Positions 52,262 through 61,855 are shown, counted from the stretch's first letter. The stretch: 64,000 bases of DNA from Bacillota bacterium (GCA_023412715.1 JAEZCC010000042.1:1-64000); one strand, 5' to 3'. Numbers and translations: made by a program. Notes: generated from the sequence alone by a model not told the origin.

Positions 52262-52702
52262 TCAACGCGCCGGGCGGGCCGGAAGGACCGCGCCCCGGCA
52301 CAGGGACAGCAGCTGCTGCCGCTGCTCCCGTGTCAGGACGGCCTCCGGCGAATTCCCGTCGCAGGTATTGTCGTTTTCAACAATCAGCACGCAGGCATCC
52401 GTAGAAAGCGTATGGGAATGCCACGTCCCCCGCCGGATGTTGTAGACGGTCAGGGGCTGGAGGATCTGCGCGCAGATGGTTCCGGGCGCGTCCTGGCCGT
52501 CCGCCAGAAAAAGCGTGCAGCTTCCATGCGCGAGGAAAAAAAGCTCGTCGGTCTCGTTGTGCTTCTGAAACTTGCGGATATTCTGCGGCAGGAGCTCGTC
52601 GCAGTAGCACAGGCGCGCGACGCGCCAGCTTTCAAAACGGATCAGCGGGGCGTATCCCTCGCCCTGCGCGCCTTGGACCTCAAGCATGCTTTCGGGAATC
52701 AA
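52262..52702 (-). CDS. Small cupin-fold protein in the phosphorylase operon
   Basis: A 146-aa protein with a cupin-type barrel. Motif 1 is KHNETDELFFLAHGSCTLFLADG and motif 2 is IRRGTWHSHTLS, giving His/Glu metal ligands. It starts at TTG overlapping the stop of the phosphorylase gene (TTGA), with GGAAAGGA 10 bases upstream, so translation is coupled. The role is unknown; a sugar-isomerase or sugar-sensing cupin fits the neighbourhood. A second small predicted cupin-like protein (DUF4867) sits in the other glycan locus at 30 kb. Confidence 0.7.
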   Translation of the reverse strand: MIPESMLEVQGAQGEGYAPLIRFESWRVARLCYCDELLPQNIRKFQKHNETDELFFLAHGSCTLFLADGQDAPGTICAQILQPLTVYNIRRGTWHSHTLSTDACVLIVENDNTCDGNSPEAVLTREQRQQLLSLCRGAVLPARPAR

Positions 52703-55392
52703 ATCGACCGCGTCCTTTCCAATAGAATATCGACCGTGTGAAGCCTGCCGGCGTCGAGCGTTTTCAGCGCTTCCGCACGGATGCGGGGCGGCTCCAGGGG
52801 CGCGCCGTCCAGGGACGCCGATTGCACGCGGAATTCCCCGAAATCGAGCCGGCCGGGGTTCCTGTAAACCACGCGGAAGCGTTTGCCGCCGAACAGCAGC
52901 TCGCAGCAGGCGGTGCCGTCGGCGCCGAACTGCTCGGCGGCGAGCTTCGGGTCGAACAGCAGGTCGCCCCATTCGCCCCGGATGCCGAACGCCTGCGTCG
53001 TCAGCGTCATCAGCAGCCAGCTCGCCGCGCCGGTCAGGTAGGGGTACATGCCGCGTCCGCGCGGATTGAAATATTCCGGGATCCCGGGGTAGATGCGGCT
53101 TTTTGCGACCGCCATGCTCTGCCCGCACAGCGCTTTCAGCGCGCGGTAGCCTTCGGCGGCGAAACCGCGTTTATAGAGCGCGTAGGCAAACATGACGGCC
53201 ATATGGCTGAAAACCGAGCCGTTTTCCTTGTGGCCGAACGCGAAGCCGAACTGGCGGCCCAGGTCGGTCTTGACTTCATGGAAATCCGTGTTCAGGCGGT
53301 AGCCGCCGTCCGCCGCGTCGAACAGATAGCGCTTCGCGGCCCGCACAATCTCTTTCGTCAGCGAGTCGTCGGCCACGCCGGACATGACGGCGAAGACCTG
53401 CCCGGTCAGCGTCATGCGGACGCCCGCCGGCGTTTCGCCCTCCACGGGCCTGCCGTGGTTGTCGTAATATCCGTTCAGCCAGGTGTACCCTTCGCGCGAG
53501 GAGACGCGCTCCTGGCGGACGATCCGCTCCGCGAGGCGCGCGGCCTTTTCCCGCAGGACGGCGGCGAGCCGCAGGGGCGGGTGCGCTTTTTTCCGCCCGG
53601 AAACGCCGTGCGCGCAGCTTTCGCAGAACGCGCCGAGCCGTTCCTGCATTGCTTCCGGCGAGCCGTCGTCCCCGTCCAGCAGGAGGGACACTTCCTCCGC
53701 CAGCAGAACGGGGGAGCCGTGCCCCCGCTCCTCCAGCTTTTCCAGCAGTGCCGCGAGGGACCGCAGGTTGCCGCAGTACATGGAGGAAAACGCGGCGCTT
53801 TCCCCGCGCTCTGCGGCCATGTCGAGCGCGTCGTTCCAGTCCGCGTTGTGCAGGCGCAGCATGCCGTGTTCGCCCACGTCGAGGCACGCGGTCAGGTTTT
53901 CAATCAGCAGATGTTCCAGCACGGTGCCGCGGGATACGGCGCCGCTGCGGTCGGTCAGGAGCGTCCCGCCGGCTTCGTCGAACGCGGGGTCCAGCTTCTG
54001 GCAGCGGAACAGCCGGGCGTCGCGGAAATAGGTCTGCTCCTTCAGCAGGAAATCGAAGTCGCCGCTCTGCTCCAGGTAAAAGACGACCGTGTTCGCCGGC
54101 CAGGCTGCGTGGTCCATCCAGACGCGGACGATCCGGTCACGGTCGGCGAGGAAGCTGACCCCGTCCGAGCCGACGATGGTGGCGTTCGTCCCATCGAAGC
54201 GGATGCCGGCGCAGCTGGCGTAGAGGATGCCGCGCGCCTTTTCCGGCTCCGTCATCAGCAGGGCGATGCAGTCCTGCCACAGGTCTCGCCAGCCGCGCCC
54301 GCCGCGGCCGTAGTCGTGGTACGGCAGGAACGAGCATCCGCAGATGCGGCGCAGAATCGGTTCGCAGCCGACCCAGTTCATCCACCGGTCGAAATCGGCG
54401 GAGGCGGTGCGGAGGCGGACGGTCAGCTTCTTTTCCCACGCCGCGCGGTTCTTTGCGAGATACGCGTCGAACTTCTCTTCCGTGAGGTATTTCTGCTCGA
54501 TCCGTTCGGGGTCGATGCACAGCGCCAACAGGTACGCCGCCCGTCCGCCGGGCTGCAGGGTGACGTCCGCAAAGCGCAGGCCGCCCAGGCTCTCCCAGCC
54601 GCTGAGGACGGCGCCCGCATGTTCGGGGGGGGAGAGATTCTCCGTGACGGCCCGCGGCCAGTCGAGCGCGCCGCCTTCACCGGTGAAACGCTCGAGGTCC
54701 GGGAAAAATCCGACGGGCGGCGCCCCTGCCGCGTCCGCCCCGAAAACGGCGTACGAGGTCCGGCAGACCGAATGCCCGCGCTCGTCGAACAGCAGCGTCG
54801 GTGTCACGCGCACTCCGTAGGGCAGCGTCTCGGTGCGGTTCAGCAGCGACGTCACGTGCCGGTGGCTGCGGATATTGTCCGCCGATCTCGCGTAAATCGG
54901 CACCGCCGCCGTCGGCGTCAGCGTGACGGCGCGATCCGAAAGGTTCGTCAGCACGACCTTCATCAGCTCCGCCGTGTCGCGTTCGTCCGGCACGAACGAG
55001 GTGATCTCGGACCGCAGCCCGAGCCGGCTGTTTTCGCGGATTACGCGGTGCCACAGAAAGCCGGCTTCCACGCGGGAGGTCTCGCGGCCCTCCGCGCGGT
55101 CGGCGGCCTGCCCGGCCCCCGCGCCGCAGGCGGACCAGACGCCCGCCCCTTCCCGCAGGCGGGCCCAGAAATTCCTGGTGAAGCGCGACTCGTGCAGATC
55201 CTCTGCGCTGGCCGGCGGGAGCAGGAACGTGTTCTGCCCCGTCTTCGCGTCCCCGGCCAGGGTCGGCGTGACGCTCGCGATCATGCCCGCTTCGTTCACG
55301 AGGGGAAAGTACAGGTAGCGGCAGGATTCCGGGTTCTCCAGGCAGAAAGAGCCGAGCGCGTCGAGGTAGTGAAGCACAGGTTCCCGCGGCAT
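52699..55392 (-). CDS. GH94-type glycoside phosphorylase (GH36-like fold)
   Basis: An 897-aa cytoplasmic protein. It has an N-terminal beta-sandwich, a helical linker and an (alpha/alpha)6 barrel with GRGGRGWRDLWQD near residue 365-371; the last Asp matches the general acid of cellobiose and chitobiose phosphorylases. Later segments are HNADWNDALDMAAERGES and GVRMTLTGQVFAVMSG. It would split an imported beta-linked disaccharide with phosphate. The length recalls laminaribiose-type GH94 members, but the linkage is not certain. I prefer the ATG at 55392, with GGAGGAAA upstream, over 55437 or 55452, which would put the palindrome at 55421 inside the gene. Confidence 0.82.
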   Translation of the reverse strand: MPREPVLHYLDALGSFCLENPESCRYLYFPLVNEAGMIASVTPTLAGDAKTGQNTFLLPPASAEDLHESRFTRNFWARLREGAGVWSACGAGAGQAADRAEGRETSRVEAGFLWHRVIRENSRLGLRSEITSFVPDERDTAELMKVVLTNLSDRAVTLTPTAAVPIYARSADNIRSHRHVTSLLNRTETLPYGVRVTPTLLFDERGHSVCRTSYAVFGADAAGAPPVGFFPDLERFTGEGGALDWPRAVTENLSPPEHAGAVLSGWESLGGLRFADVTLQPGGRAAYLLALCIDPERIEQKYLTEEKFDAYLAKNRAAWEKKLTVRLRTASADFDRWMNWVGCEPILRRICGCSFLPYHDYGRGGRGWRDLWQDCIALLMTEPEKARGILYASCAGIRFDGTNATIVGSDGVSFLADRDRIVRVWMDHAAWPANTVVFYLEQSGDFDFLLKEQTYFRDARLFRCQKLDPAFDEAGGTLLTDRSGAVSRGTVLEHLLIENLTACLDVGEHGMLRLHNADWNDALDMAAERGESAAFSSMYCGNLRSLAALLEKLEERGHGSPVLLAEEVSLLLDGDDGSPEAMQERLGAFCESCAHGVSGRKKAHPPLRLAAVLREKAARLAERIVRQERVSSREGYTWLNGYYDNHGRPVEGETPAGVRMTLTGQVFAVMSGVADDSLTKEIVRAAKRYLFDAADGGYRLNTDFHEVKTDLGRQFGFAFGHKENGSVFSHMAVMFAYALYKRGFAAEGYRALKALCGQSMAVAKSRIYPGIPEYFNPRGRGMYPYLTGAASWLLMTLTTQAFGIRGEWGDLLFDPKLAAEQFGADGTACCELLFGGKRFRVVYRNPGRLDFGEFRVQSASLDGAPLEPPRIRAEALKTLDAGRLHTVDILLERTRSI

Positions 55393-55420
55393 GGCGATTT
55401 CCTCCAAAAGCGATTTATTT

Positions 55421-55436
55421 TGTAAACACGTGTTCA
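55421..55436. promoter_or_regulatory. Candidate LacI-family operator before the phosphorylase gene
   Basis: A perfect 10-bp palindrome AACACGTGTT inside TGTAAACACGTGTTCA, with a central CG as in LacI/GalR operators, in the leader of the phosphorylase gene and facing the divergent LacI-type gene. The rest of the AT-rich 233-bp gap (55393-55625) should hold both promoters. Confidence 0.5.
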
Positions 55437-55625
55437 TAAATTTCTCTTTCACTATAAGCTATTTCAACTCCGGAATCAATATAAATTTGCATAATCTATA
55501 TAATCAATAAATAAATGTCGCATTTTTAATAAAATATTTCTAAAAAATCTTGATTATTCAAATGGAAAATGCTATATTACCAATAGAGAGTTATAAAAGC
55601 GTGTTAACAAAAGAGGGGAAAAGAC

Positions 55626-56663
55626 ATAAACAGCAGAGAAATCGCCAAGCTGGCGGGCGTCTCGCGCAGCACCGTTTCGCGGGTGGTGAACAACTACAGC
55701 AACGTGCCGGAAGAGACGAAAAAGCGAGTGATGGAAGTCGTAGAAAAGTACCATTACGTGCCCCATGCCTCGGCAAGGATTCTGGCGGGCGGCTACAGCA
55801 GGATTATCGGCCTGTTTATGGTCGACATGAAACGGGGGACCGAGGGGCGCAAGCTCTCGATGAGCTCCTACTTCCTGCCGTTCCTCAGCGGGGTGATCGA
55901 CGCGGCCAACCGCAGGGGCTACCAGGTGCTGGTCTCCGCCATCGGCAGCCCCGCCGGGTACCAGGGCGTGGAAAAGGTCTTCGGCAACAAGACCATTTCC
56001 GGCGGGATCTTCATCGGCCAGCAGAGCGACAAAGAGATTGAGCGCATCAACGCGCTGGGGTACAAGACGGTGATGATCGACCGCGCCTGGGACGAGACGA
56101 AGCGCAGCCCGAACGGCATCATCATCAACCCGGACAATTTCGCCGGGGCGTATGATGCGGTCCGCTACCTTGCGCAGCTCGGCCACACGCGCATTGCCCA
56201 TGTCACGGGGTACGCGGGTCAGCTGGCGACGGCGGAGCGGCTCGACGGCTATAAAAAGGCGCTCGCCGACAGCGGCCTCGCCTACGACGCCGGCATCGTG
56301 CTGAAGGGGGATTTCATGTCCGACAGCGGCTCCGCGGCCACGCGGCGGCTTCTTCAGATGAAAGACCGGCCGACGGCCGTGTTTTACGCGAACGACAGCA
56401 TGGCGCTCGGCGGCATGAAGGCCGCGCAGGAGGCCGGGCTCTCCGTTCCCGAAGACCTTTCCGTCGTCGGGTTCGACGACATCGAGGCGGCGGCCGGCGC
56501 CCGCCCGCCGCTGACCACGGTGCGGCAGCCGATGCAGGAGATGTCGGCCAGCGCCGCGGACACGCTGATTTCGTTCATCGAAGGCGGCAGCAGCTACTTT
56601 GCCCATTATGTCATGCCCGTGCAGCTGATACGCAGGCAGTCCTGCAGCCGGCCGGGAGGCTGA
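55626..56663 (+). CDS. LacI family regulator with apparent AUA start codon
   Basis: A 345-aa regulator if read from the ATA at 55626. Its first residues would be (M)NSREIAKLAGVSRSTVSRVVNNYSNVPEET, a complete LacI helix-turn-helix, then the hinge and a periplasmic-binding-like sensor domain ending at QLIRRQS. The sequence GAGGGG lies 7 bases before the ATA, where a start should be. The frame upstream is closed by TAA at 55605 with no ATG, GTG, TTG or CTG between. The next usable start, GTG at 55683, would remove most of the DNA-binding domain. So it either starts at AUA or lost its ATG by one base change (or a sequencing error). It probably controls the divergent phosphorylase operon. Confidence 0.75.
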   Translation: MNSREIAKLAGVSRSTVSRVVNNYSNVPEETKKRVMEVVEKYHYVPHASARILAGGYSRIIGLFMVDMKRGTEGRKLSMSSYFLPFLSGVIDAANRRGYQVLVSAIGSPAGYQGVEKVFGNKTISGGIFIGQQSDKEIERINALGYKTVMIDRAWDETKRSPNGIIINPDNFAGAYDAVRYLAQLGHTRIAHVTGYAGQLATAERLDGYKKALADSGLAYDAGIVLKGDFMSDSGSAATRRLLQMKDRPTAVFYANDSMALGGMKAAQEAGLSVPEDLSVVGFDDIEAAAGARPPLTTVRQPMQEMSASAADTLISFIEGGSSYFAHYVMPVQLIRRQSCSRPGG

Positions 56664-56682
56664 CCGAAGGGGGGAAGGGCCC

Positions 56683-58542
56683 ATGGCGGGAATCAAGCCC
56701 TTGGAATCGATTCTCCAGCGGTACCGGCAGGCGGACATCCGGACGAAAATCAATATCTATTACCTCTCCGTCATGATGATTTCCATCCTCGCGGTCCTTC
56801 TGGTCTTCAACAGCATGAGCTCTTCCTACCTGGAGCAGAAGGTCGAGGTCAGCGCGCAGCAGACCTCGCAGGCGCTGGAGCAGAACATCAGCAGCGCCGC
56901 GCACAACGTTTCCCAGTGCTCCGACTACATCTATTTCGACGATTCCATCCAGACGGCGCTGCGCCGCTCCCGCACAGAAGGGATCGACCCCGCCATCCAG
57001 AGCACCATCAACAAGAGGCTGATGGACATGATTCTGCTCAACAGCTACATATCTTCCGTTTATCTGTTCGACAACTACAACAACGTTTACGGCACCAGCA
57101 AGCAGAACGTGGCCCCGGTCGTGAACGAAGACGTGAAAAGGGCGCCGTGGTATGCGAGCGTGGAAGCCTCGGGCGGCAGCCCGGTCTGGGTGACGGACGA
57201 CGGCAGCGTCGTCGGCAAGACGGACACGGACCTGCCGGTCTCGCTGGTGCGGGTCGTCTACGACGTGGAGACCTACAAGCAGTCCGGGATCCTGATGATC
57301 CACCTGAACCGGGACTTCCTCCACGATGTCCTGCAGAAGCTCAACAGCAAGGACGCCTCGCAGTTTTTCATCATTGACGACAAGGGCCGCTACATCACCG
57401 AGTCGGCGGACTGCCGCAAAAAAGAGACGGACGGTTTTCTCAGCCTTTCCGCGCGGCAGCCGGACGTCTGCCTGACCGGCAGGCTGGGCGGAGGGAAGGT
57501 CGTTTTCAGCTCGACCAAGTCGAAGACCCTCAACTGGCGCATCATCGGGATCCTGCCGCTGAGCGGGGTCTTCGGGCAGGCGGAGGGCACGGGCACGATG
57601 ATGCTGACGGTCGTGCTGCTGGACATGGTGCTGTTCCTTCTGGGGCAGAAGTACCTCGCGAGCCTCATCGCGAAGCCGCTCACCAGAATGGGCAGATACA
57701 TGAAAAACGTGCAGAACGGGCGCTTTGAGCCGATGCCGGTGGAGACGGACCGCGACGACGAGGTCGTCCGGCTGAAAAAGGTCTTCAACATCATGGTGGA
57801 CCGCATCCAGAACCTTCTGCTTGTGGAGAAGGAGGAGCAGACCCGGCTGCGCCTGAGCGAGCTGAACATGCTGCGGGCGCAGATCAACCCGCACTTCCTC
57901 TACAACACGCTCGACGCGGTCAGCGCCCTCACGCTGACGAAGGACTGCTCCGGCGCGTACACGCTGACCCGGGCGCTCGAGAATTTCTACCGCATCAGCC
58001 TCAGCAGCGGCAGGGACGTCATCACCGTCGGCGACGAAATCCGCTGCATCGGCGACTACGTGACCATCATGAACATCCGCTACGACGGGACGTTCACCAT
58101 GCAGTACCGGGTCAGCGAAGAGATTATGGACTGCCGCATCCTCAAGCTGATCCTTCAGCCTTTTGTGGAGAATTCGATTCTCCACGGCGTCCACAACCGG
58201 CACGGCGAGGGGAAAATCATCCTGAGCGGCGCCCGGAAGGGGGAAACGCTGGAATTCCGCGTGGAAGACAACGGCGCGGGCATTCCCGCCGAACGCCTGG
58301 AGGAGATTATGGGCCGGACGGAGACGGCGGCGACCAGGGGGTCGTTCGGAATCCGCAGCTCCGTCACGAGAATCTCGCTGTTCTACGGGGTGGACTCCCC
58401 CGTTTCCATCCGCAGCGAAGTAAACAGGGGCACGGCTGTGACCGTAAGGGTGCCGATCATCGGCAGGGAGGAGAACGATGGAGCAAATCAGAGTGGCGAT
58501 TGTGGACGACGAGCATCTGGAGCGGACGCTGATCCGCTATAG
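56683..58542 (+). CDS. Sensor histidine kinase, YesM family
   Basis: A 619-aa membrane kinase. Helix 1 is near residues 25-45 (INIYYLSVMMISILAVLLVF), then a large extracellular dCache-like sensor, a second helix near 300 and a HAMP linker. The His_kinase domain has LRAQINPHFLYNTLDAV with the phospho-acceptor His, and the ATPase has LQPFVENSILHGV and VEDNGAGIP. It starts 20 bp after the LacI-type gene. Its 3' end overlaps the response-regulator gene by 65 bp. It probably senses an extracellular glycan signal for the transporter downstream. Confidence 0.92.
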   Translation: MAGIKPLESILQRYRQADIRTKINIYYLSVMMISILAVLLVFNSMSSSYLEQKVEVSAQQTSQALEQNISSAAHNVSQCSDYIYFDDSIQTALRRSRTEGIDPAIQSTINKRLMDMILLNSYISSVYLFDNYNNVYGTSKQNVAPVVNEDVKRAPWYASVEASGGSPVWVTDDGSVVGKTDTDLPVSLVRVVYDVETYKQSGILMIHLNRDFLHDVLQKLNSKDASQFFIIDDKGRYITESADCRKKETDGFLSLSARQPDVCLTGRLGGGKVVFSSTKSKTLNWRIIGILPLSGVFGQAEGTGTMMLTVVLLDMVLFLLGQKYLASLIAKPLTRMGRYMKNVQNGRFEPMPVETDRDDEVVRLKKVFNIMVDRIQNLLLVEKEEQTRLRLSELNMLRAQINPHFLYNTLDAVSALTLTKDCSGAYTLTRALENFYRISLSSGRDVITVGDEIRCIGDYVTIMNIRYDGTFTMQYRVSEEIMDCRILKLILQPFVENSILHGVHNRHGEGKIILSGARKGETLEFRVEDNGAGIPAERLEEIMGRTETAATRGSFGIRSSVTRISLFYGVDSPVSIRSEVNRGTAVTVRVPIIGREENDGANQSGDCGRRASGADADPL

Positions 58543-59266
58543 CTTCCCCTGGGAAGAAAACGGTTTTGCCATTGTGGGCGAGGCGGACTCCGGCGAAGAC
58601 ATGATCCGCCGGTTCGACGCCGTCCGGCCGGACGTCATCTTCGCCGACATCTGCATGCCGTTCATGAACGGCCTTGAGATGACGCAGGCCCTGCGCGCCA
58701 TGAAAAAAGACGCGGAAGTCGTCATCCTGACCGGCCACCGGGACTTTGCGTTCGCGCAGCAGGCCATTCACCTTGGCGTGCTGGAATACCTCATCAAGCC
58801 CGTCCAGTACGAAGAGCTGCAAAACGTCGTCCGCTCGGTCAAGGCCCGCCTGGAGCGCGGACGGGCGGCCGGCCGCGGCGCGGCGGAGCCGGAAAAGCCG
58901 GAGAAAAAGTACAGCGACCTCGTGAGCCGCGCCATGCAGCTCATCGGCGAATCGCTTTCCGACTGCGGGCTTTCCCTCAAGAGCCTTTCCGAGAGGCTGT
59001 ACGTCAGCCCGGGGTACCTGTGCCGCACCTTCAAGAAGGAAACGAACGAGAACGTGACGAACTACATCATCAGGATGCGCATCCGCCAGAGCCTGGACTA
59101 CCTTGACAACACCGGCCTCAAGGCGTACGAGATTGCGGAAAAGGTCGGGTTCGAGGATCCCCATTATTTCAGCATCCTGTTTAAAAAGCAGGTCGGCAGA
59201 TCCATTCAGGAGTACCGGCGCTGCGGGCCGGACCCCGCGGGGAAGACGCTCGCAAAAAGCGGCTGA
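58478..59266 (+). CDS. Response regulator, YesN family (REC-AraC)
   Basis: A 262-aa regulator. The receiver domain has acidic DDE at residues 10-12, the phospho-acceptor Asp 57 in FADICMP and the Lys in YLIKP. The C-terminal AraC domain has LSLKSLSERLYVSPGYLCRTFKKETNENVTNYI and AYEIAEKVGFEDPHYFSILFKKQ. GGGAGGAG precedes the ATG. It is the partner of the YesM-type kinase and probably activates the next transporter operon. Confidence 0.93.
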   Translation: MEQIRVAIVDDEHLERTLIRYSFPWEENGFAIVGEADSGEDMIRRFDAVRPDVIFADICMPFMNGLEMTQALRAMKKDAEVVILTGHRDFAFAQQAIHLGVLEYLIKPVQYEELQNVVRSVKARLERGRAAGRGAAEPEKPEKKYSDLVSRAMQLIGESLSDCGLSLKSLSERLYVSPGYLCRTFKKETNENVTNYIIRMRIRQSLDYLDNTGLKAYEIAEKVGFEDPHYFSILFKKQVGRSIQEYRRCGPDPAGKTLAKSG

Positions 59267-59436
59267 CGGCGGATTCTCTGCAAAACGCCCTAATACCATC
59301 CGCTTAGAGGACAAAAAAGTATACATTATAGGCAAAATATTGACTGCCATTTTTCCGCGCAGCCGATATAATTAAAATGGTAAAATTGAAAACGGCCGTT
59401 TTCTAATTTTGATTTTGAACGAAAGGGAGAGTTAAG

Positions 59437-60774
59437 TTGAACAGTGCGCTGAAAAAAACAGTATCCTCTGTTCTGGCAGGCCTGATGTTGCTGAGCGCCG
59501 CGGCCTGCAGTTCCTCTACCGGGACGCAGTCGGCGGCGGACAACACCGCCTCCGCCGCTTCCGCCGCAGGCGGAAGCTCCGCGGCCCCGGGAGAAAAAGT
59601 TACCCTGAAGGTCTGGCACCAGTGGTCGGACGATTCCAACAGCCTGCGCAAAGACTACAACGACGCAGTCGCCGAGTATCAGAAGGAAAATCCGAACGTC
59701 ACAATAGAGTCCGATTCCCTTGCGACGGAGGCCTATAAGAACAAGCTTGTCACGGCTTTTGCCAGCAACGCGGCGGACGTGGACGTATTTTATGACTGGA
59801 GCCCCGGAAGCACAAGCAGCCTTGCGGCCGCCGGAAAGCTGCTCGCCATTGACAGCTATGTGAAGGACGACGTCCTCAGCCAGACGAAAGACGGTTCTCT
59901 GTCGGCCTTCAAGATCAACGGCAAGCTGTATTCGCTGCCGATGTTCTCCTGGTACATGATGCTTTACTGCAACCGCGACCTCTTCAAGCAGGCCGGCGTG
60001 GAAGAACCGAAGACATACGACGATCTGCTGACCGCGGTCAAGGGCCTGAAGGCGAAGGGGATTCTCCCCATTGCGAACGGCACCAAAGACGCGTGGAACG
60101 CCTGCTTCATCTATGAGTTTCTCGCCATGCGCGAGAACGGCGCCGACGCCGTCGTGAATTACCTGAACGGCCAGGCCAAGATGGACACCGGCTACGCGAA
60201 CGCGGCACAGAAGGTCATGGATCTCGTTTCCGCCGGAGCGTTCGGCAACAGCACGCTGGGCACCGGCTCGAGCGATGCCGACACGCAGTTCACTACGGGC
60301 AAGGCCGCCATGCGCATCATGGGCAGCTGGTTCGCGGGCAACTGCTACGGCAAAGGCTCCACCGTCCAGGGTAAAGTCGACGCGCTGCCCGTACCGCTCG
60401 TAAGCGGCGGCAAGGGCGACGAGACGAACTTCTGCGGCGGGTTCACAGAGACCTTCTTTGTGAACAGCGCCACCAAGCATCCGGACGAAGCGGTCAAGTT
60501 CATGATCTACATCAACCGCACCATGGGCAAATATGCCGCCGAGACCAGCCAGGGCTTTGACGGCTGGAAGGACGAAGTCGACCAGAGCGGCTGGAACGAC
60601 GTGTTCAAGCAGATCAACGACGCGACCTCAAAGTGCAAGACGAGCGTCCTCGCGTGGGATACCTTCCTTGACAGTGCAAAGACCAAGACCCACCAGGACG
60701 ACGTTCAGGCGCTGTTTGCCAAAAAGATTACCCCGGATCAGTTCATTCAGAACGAAAACGCTTCCTGGAATTAA
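59437..60774 (+). CDS. Sugar ABC transporter substrate-binding lipoprotein (family 1)
   Basis: A 445-aa CUT1-type binding protein with a clear lipobox (LSAAAC, lipidated Cys 24) and a Ser/Ala/Gly linker. The mature domain begins VTLKVWHQWSDDSN and includes VDVFYDWSPGSTSSLAAAGKL and the typical SLPMFSWYMMLYCNRDLFKQAG. The start is TTG with AAAGGGAG 7 bases upstream. It probably binds the disaccharide used by the GH94-type enzyme. Confidence 0.92.
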   Translation: MNSALKKTVSSVLAGLMLLSAAACSSSTGTQSAADNTASAASAAGGSSAAPGEKVTLKVWHQWSDDSNSLRKDYNDAVAEYQKENPNVTIESDSLATEAYKNKLVTAFASNAADVDVFYDWSPGSTSSLAAAGKLLAIDSYVKDDVLSQTKDGSLSAFKINGKLYSLPMFSWYMMLYCNRDLFKQAGVEEPKTYDDLLTAVKGLKAKGILPIANGTKDAWNACFIYEFLAMRENGADAVVNYLNGQAKMDTGYANAAQKVMDLVSAGAFGNSTLGTGSSDADTQFTTGKAAMRIMGSWFAGNCYGKGSTVQGKVDALPVPLVSGGKGDETNFCGGFTETFFVNSATKHPDEAVKFMIYINRTMGKYAAETSQGFDGWKDEVDQSGWNDVFKQINDATSKCKTSVLAWDTFLDSAKTKTHQDDVQALFAKKITPDQFIQNENASWN

Positions 60775-60792
60775 CCGGAAGCCGGGTTTCTC

Positions 60793-60847
60793 GGGCCGGA
60801 AAGCCGTCATGTCGGCAAAATCCATGATGGCTCCGGCCCTTTCTTTT
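60793..60847 (+). terminator. Stem-loop (attenuator) between binding-protein and permease genes
   Basis: A long imperfect stem, GGGCCGGA.AGCC.TCATG with CATGA.GGCT.CCGGCCC, then TTTCTTTT. Position and form match 34594-34632, so partial termination is expected. Confidence 0.75.
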
Positions 60848-60948
60848 CAAAAGGTCTTTTTCCCTTGGCACTGCGGGCACAGCGGAAAGCAAAGCCCGTC
60901 GAAAAGCGGGCCGCTTCGGCAGTTCAGCATCGAAATAAGGTGATTGCA

Positions 60949-61842
60949 TTGAATAATCTGATGTATAAAAAAAGATCCATTGCCGTTTTTGTACTGCCTT
61001 CCGTTCTGATTTACCTCTGCATCGTCGTCATTCCTATTTTCATCACCGCCTACCTGGGCTTCTTCAAATGGAACGGCGTAGGCAGCATGACGTTTACGGG
61101 CTTTACCAACTATATCAAGCTGCTTGTTCAGGACGCGGTCTTTCACCAGGCGATTCTCAATTCCCTGATTCTGGCCCTCTGCTCGATTTTCATCCAGCTT
61201 CCCATCGCTTTTCTGCTTGCTCTCACCCTTTCGCGCGGGGTCAGGTTCGAGCGGTTCTTCCGCACGGTCTATTTCATTCCGGTCATTCTTTCCAGCATGG
61301 TGATAGCACAGCTCTGGCTTCGAATATTTGATGCCGATTACGGCCTTTTGAATTATATTTTGAAAGCTACCGGCTTTTCTTACCTGGCGCAGCCGTGGAT
61401 GGCCCAGACCCAGACGGCCTTCGCGTGCACGGTGATCCCCGCCATCTGGCAGTACGTCGGCCAGTACATCCTCATCTTTTACGCCGGGATGAAGGGCGTC
61501 CCCGAGGAATTGTACGAAGCGGCCAAAATAGACGGGGCGAACGGCACGCAGAGCATGTTCCGCATTACGATTCCGCTGCTTTCGCCGGTCATCAAGGTCT
61601 GCATTATTTTTTCGCTGACCGGCTCCTTCAAATCCTTCGACCTTGTCTACGCCATGACGAACGGCGGCCCGCTGCACAGCTCGGAGCTGCCCAGCACCGC
61701 CATGTACTCGAACCTGTTCGGCGCCGGGGCCTACGGCTACGGCAGCGCGCAGGCGTTCTTCATCGTGGTCGAATGTCTGCTTGCCACTCTGCTTGTGGGC
61801 CTGGCGTTCCGCAGGTCAGAGCGCGCGGTTTCCGCAATTTAG
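60949..61842 (+). CDS. Sugar ABC transporter permease, MalF/UgpA type
   Basis: A 297-aa membrane protein, with IAVFVLPSVLIYLCIVVIPIF as first helix and the EAA loop YEAAKIDGANGTQSMFRITIPLL. I use the TTG at 60949 because TAAGGTGAT lies 5 bases upstream; the ATG four codons later at 60961 is the alternative. It is closely similar to the permease at 34682. Confidence 0.9.
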   Translation: MNNLMYKKRSIAVFVLPSVLIYLCIVVIPIFITAYLGFFKWNGVGSMTFTGFTNYIKLLVQDAVFHQAILNSLILALCSIFIQLPIAFLLALTLSRGVRFERFFRTVYFIPVILSSMVIAQLWLRIFDADYGLLNYILKATGFSYLAQPWMAQTQTAFACTVIPAIWQYVGQYILIFYAGMKGVPEELYEAAKIDGANGTQSMFRITIPLLSPVIKVCIIFSLTGSFKSFDLVYAMTNGGPLHSSELPSTAMYSNLFGAGAYGYGSAQAFFIVVECLLATLLVGLAFRRSERAVSAI

Positions 61843-61855
61843 GGGGGATATCGTC

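Noticed and set aside
52738..55425. An 895-codon open frame antisense to the GH94-type gene
   Set aside because: Shadow of the phosphorylase gene in GC-rich DNA; composition is low-complexity Arg/Ala/Gly/Gln without recognisable domains.
55683..56663. LacI regulator starting at GTG 55683
   Set aside because: This would remove most of the helix-turn-helix although the coding sequence for it is intact upstream, and no ribosome site lies at the right distance.
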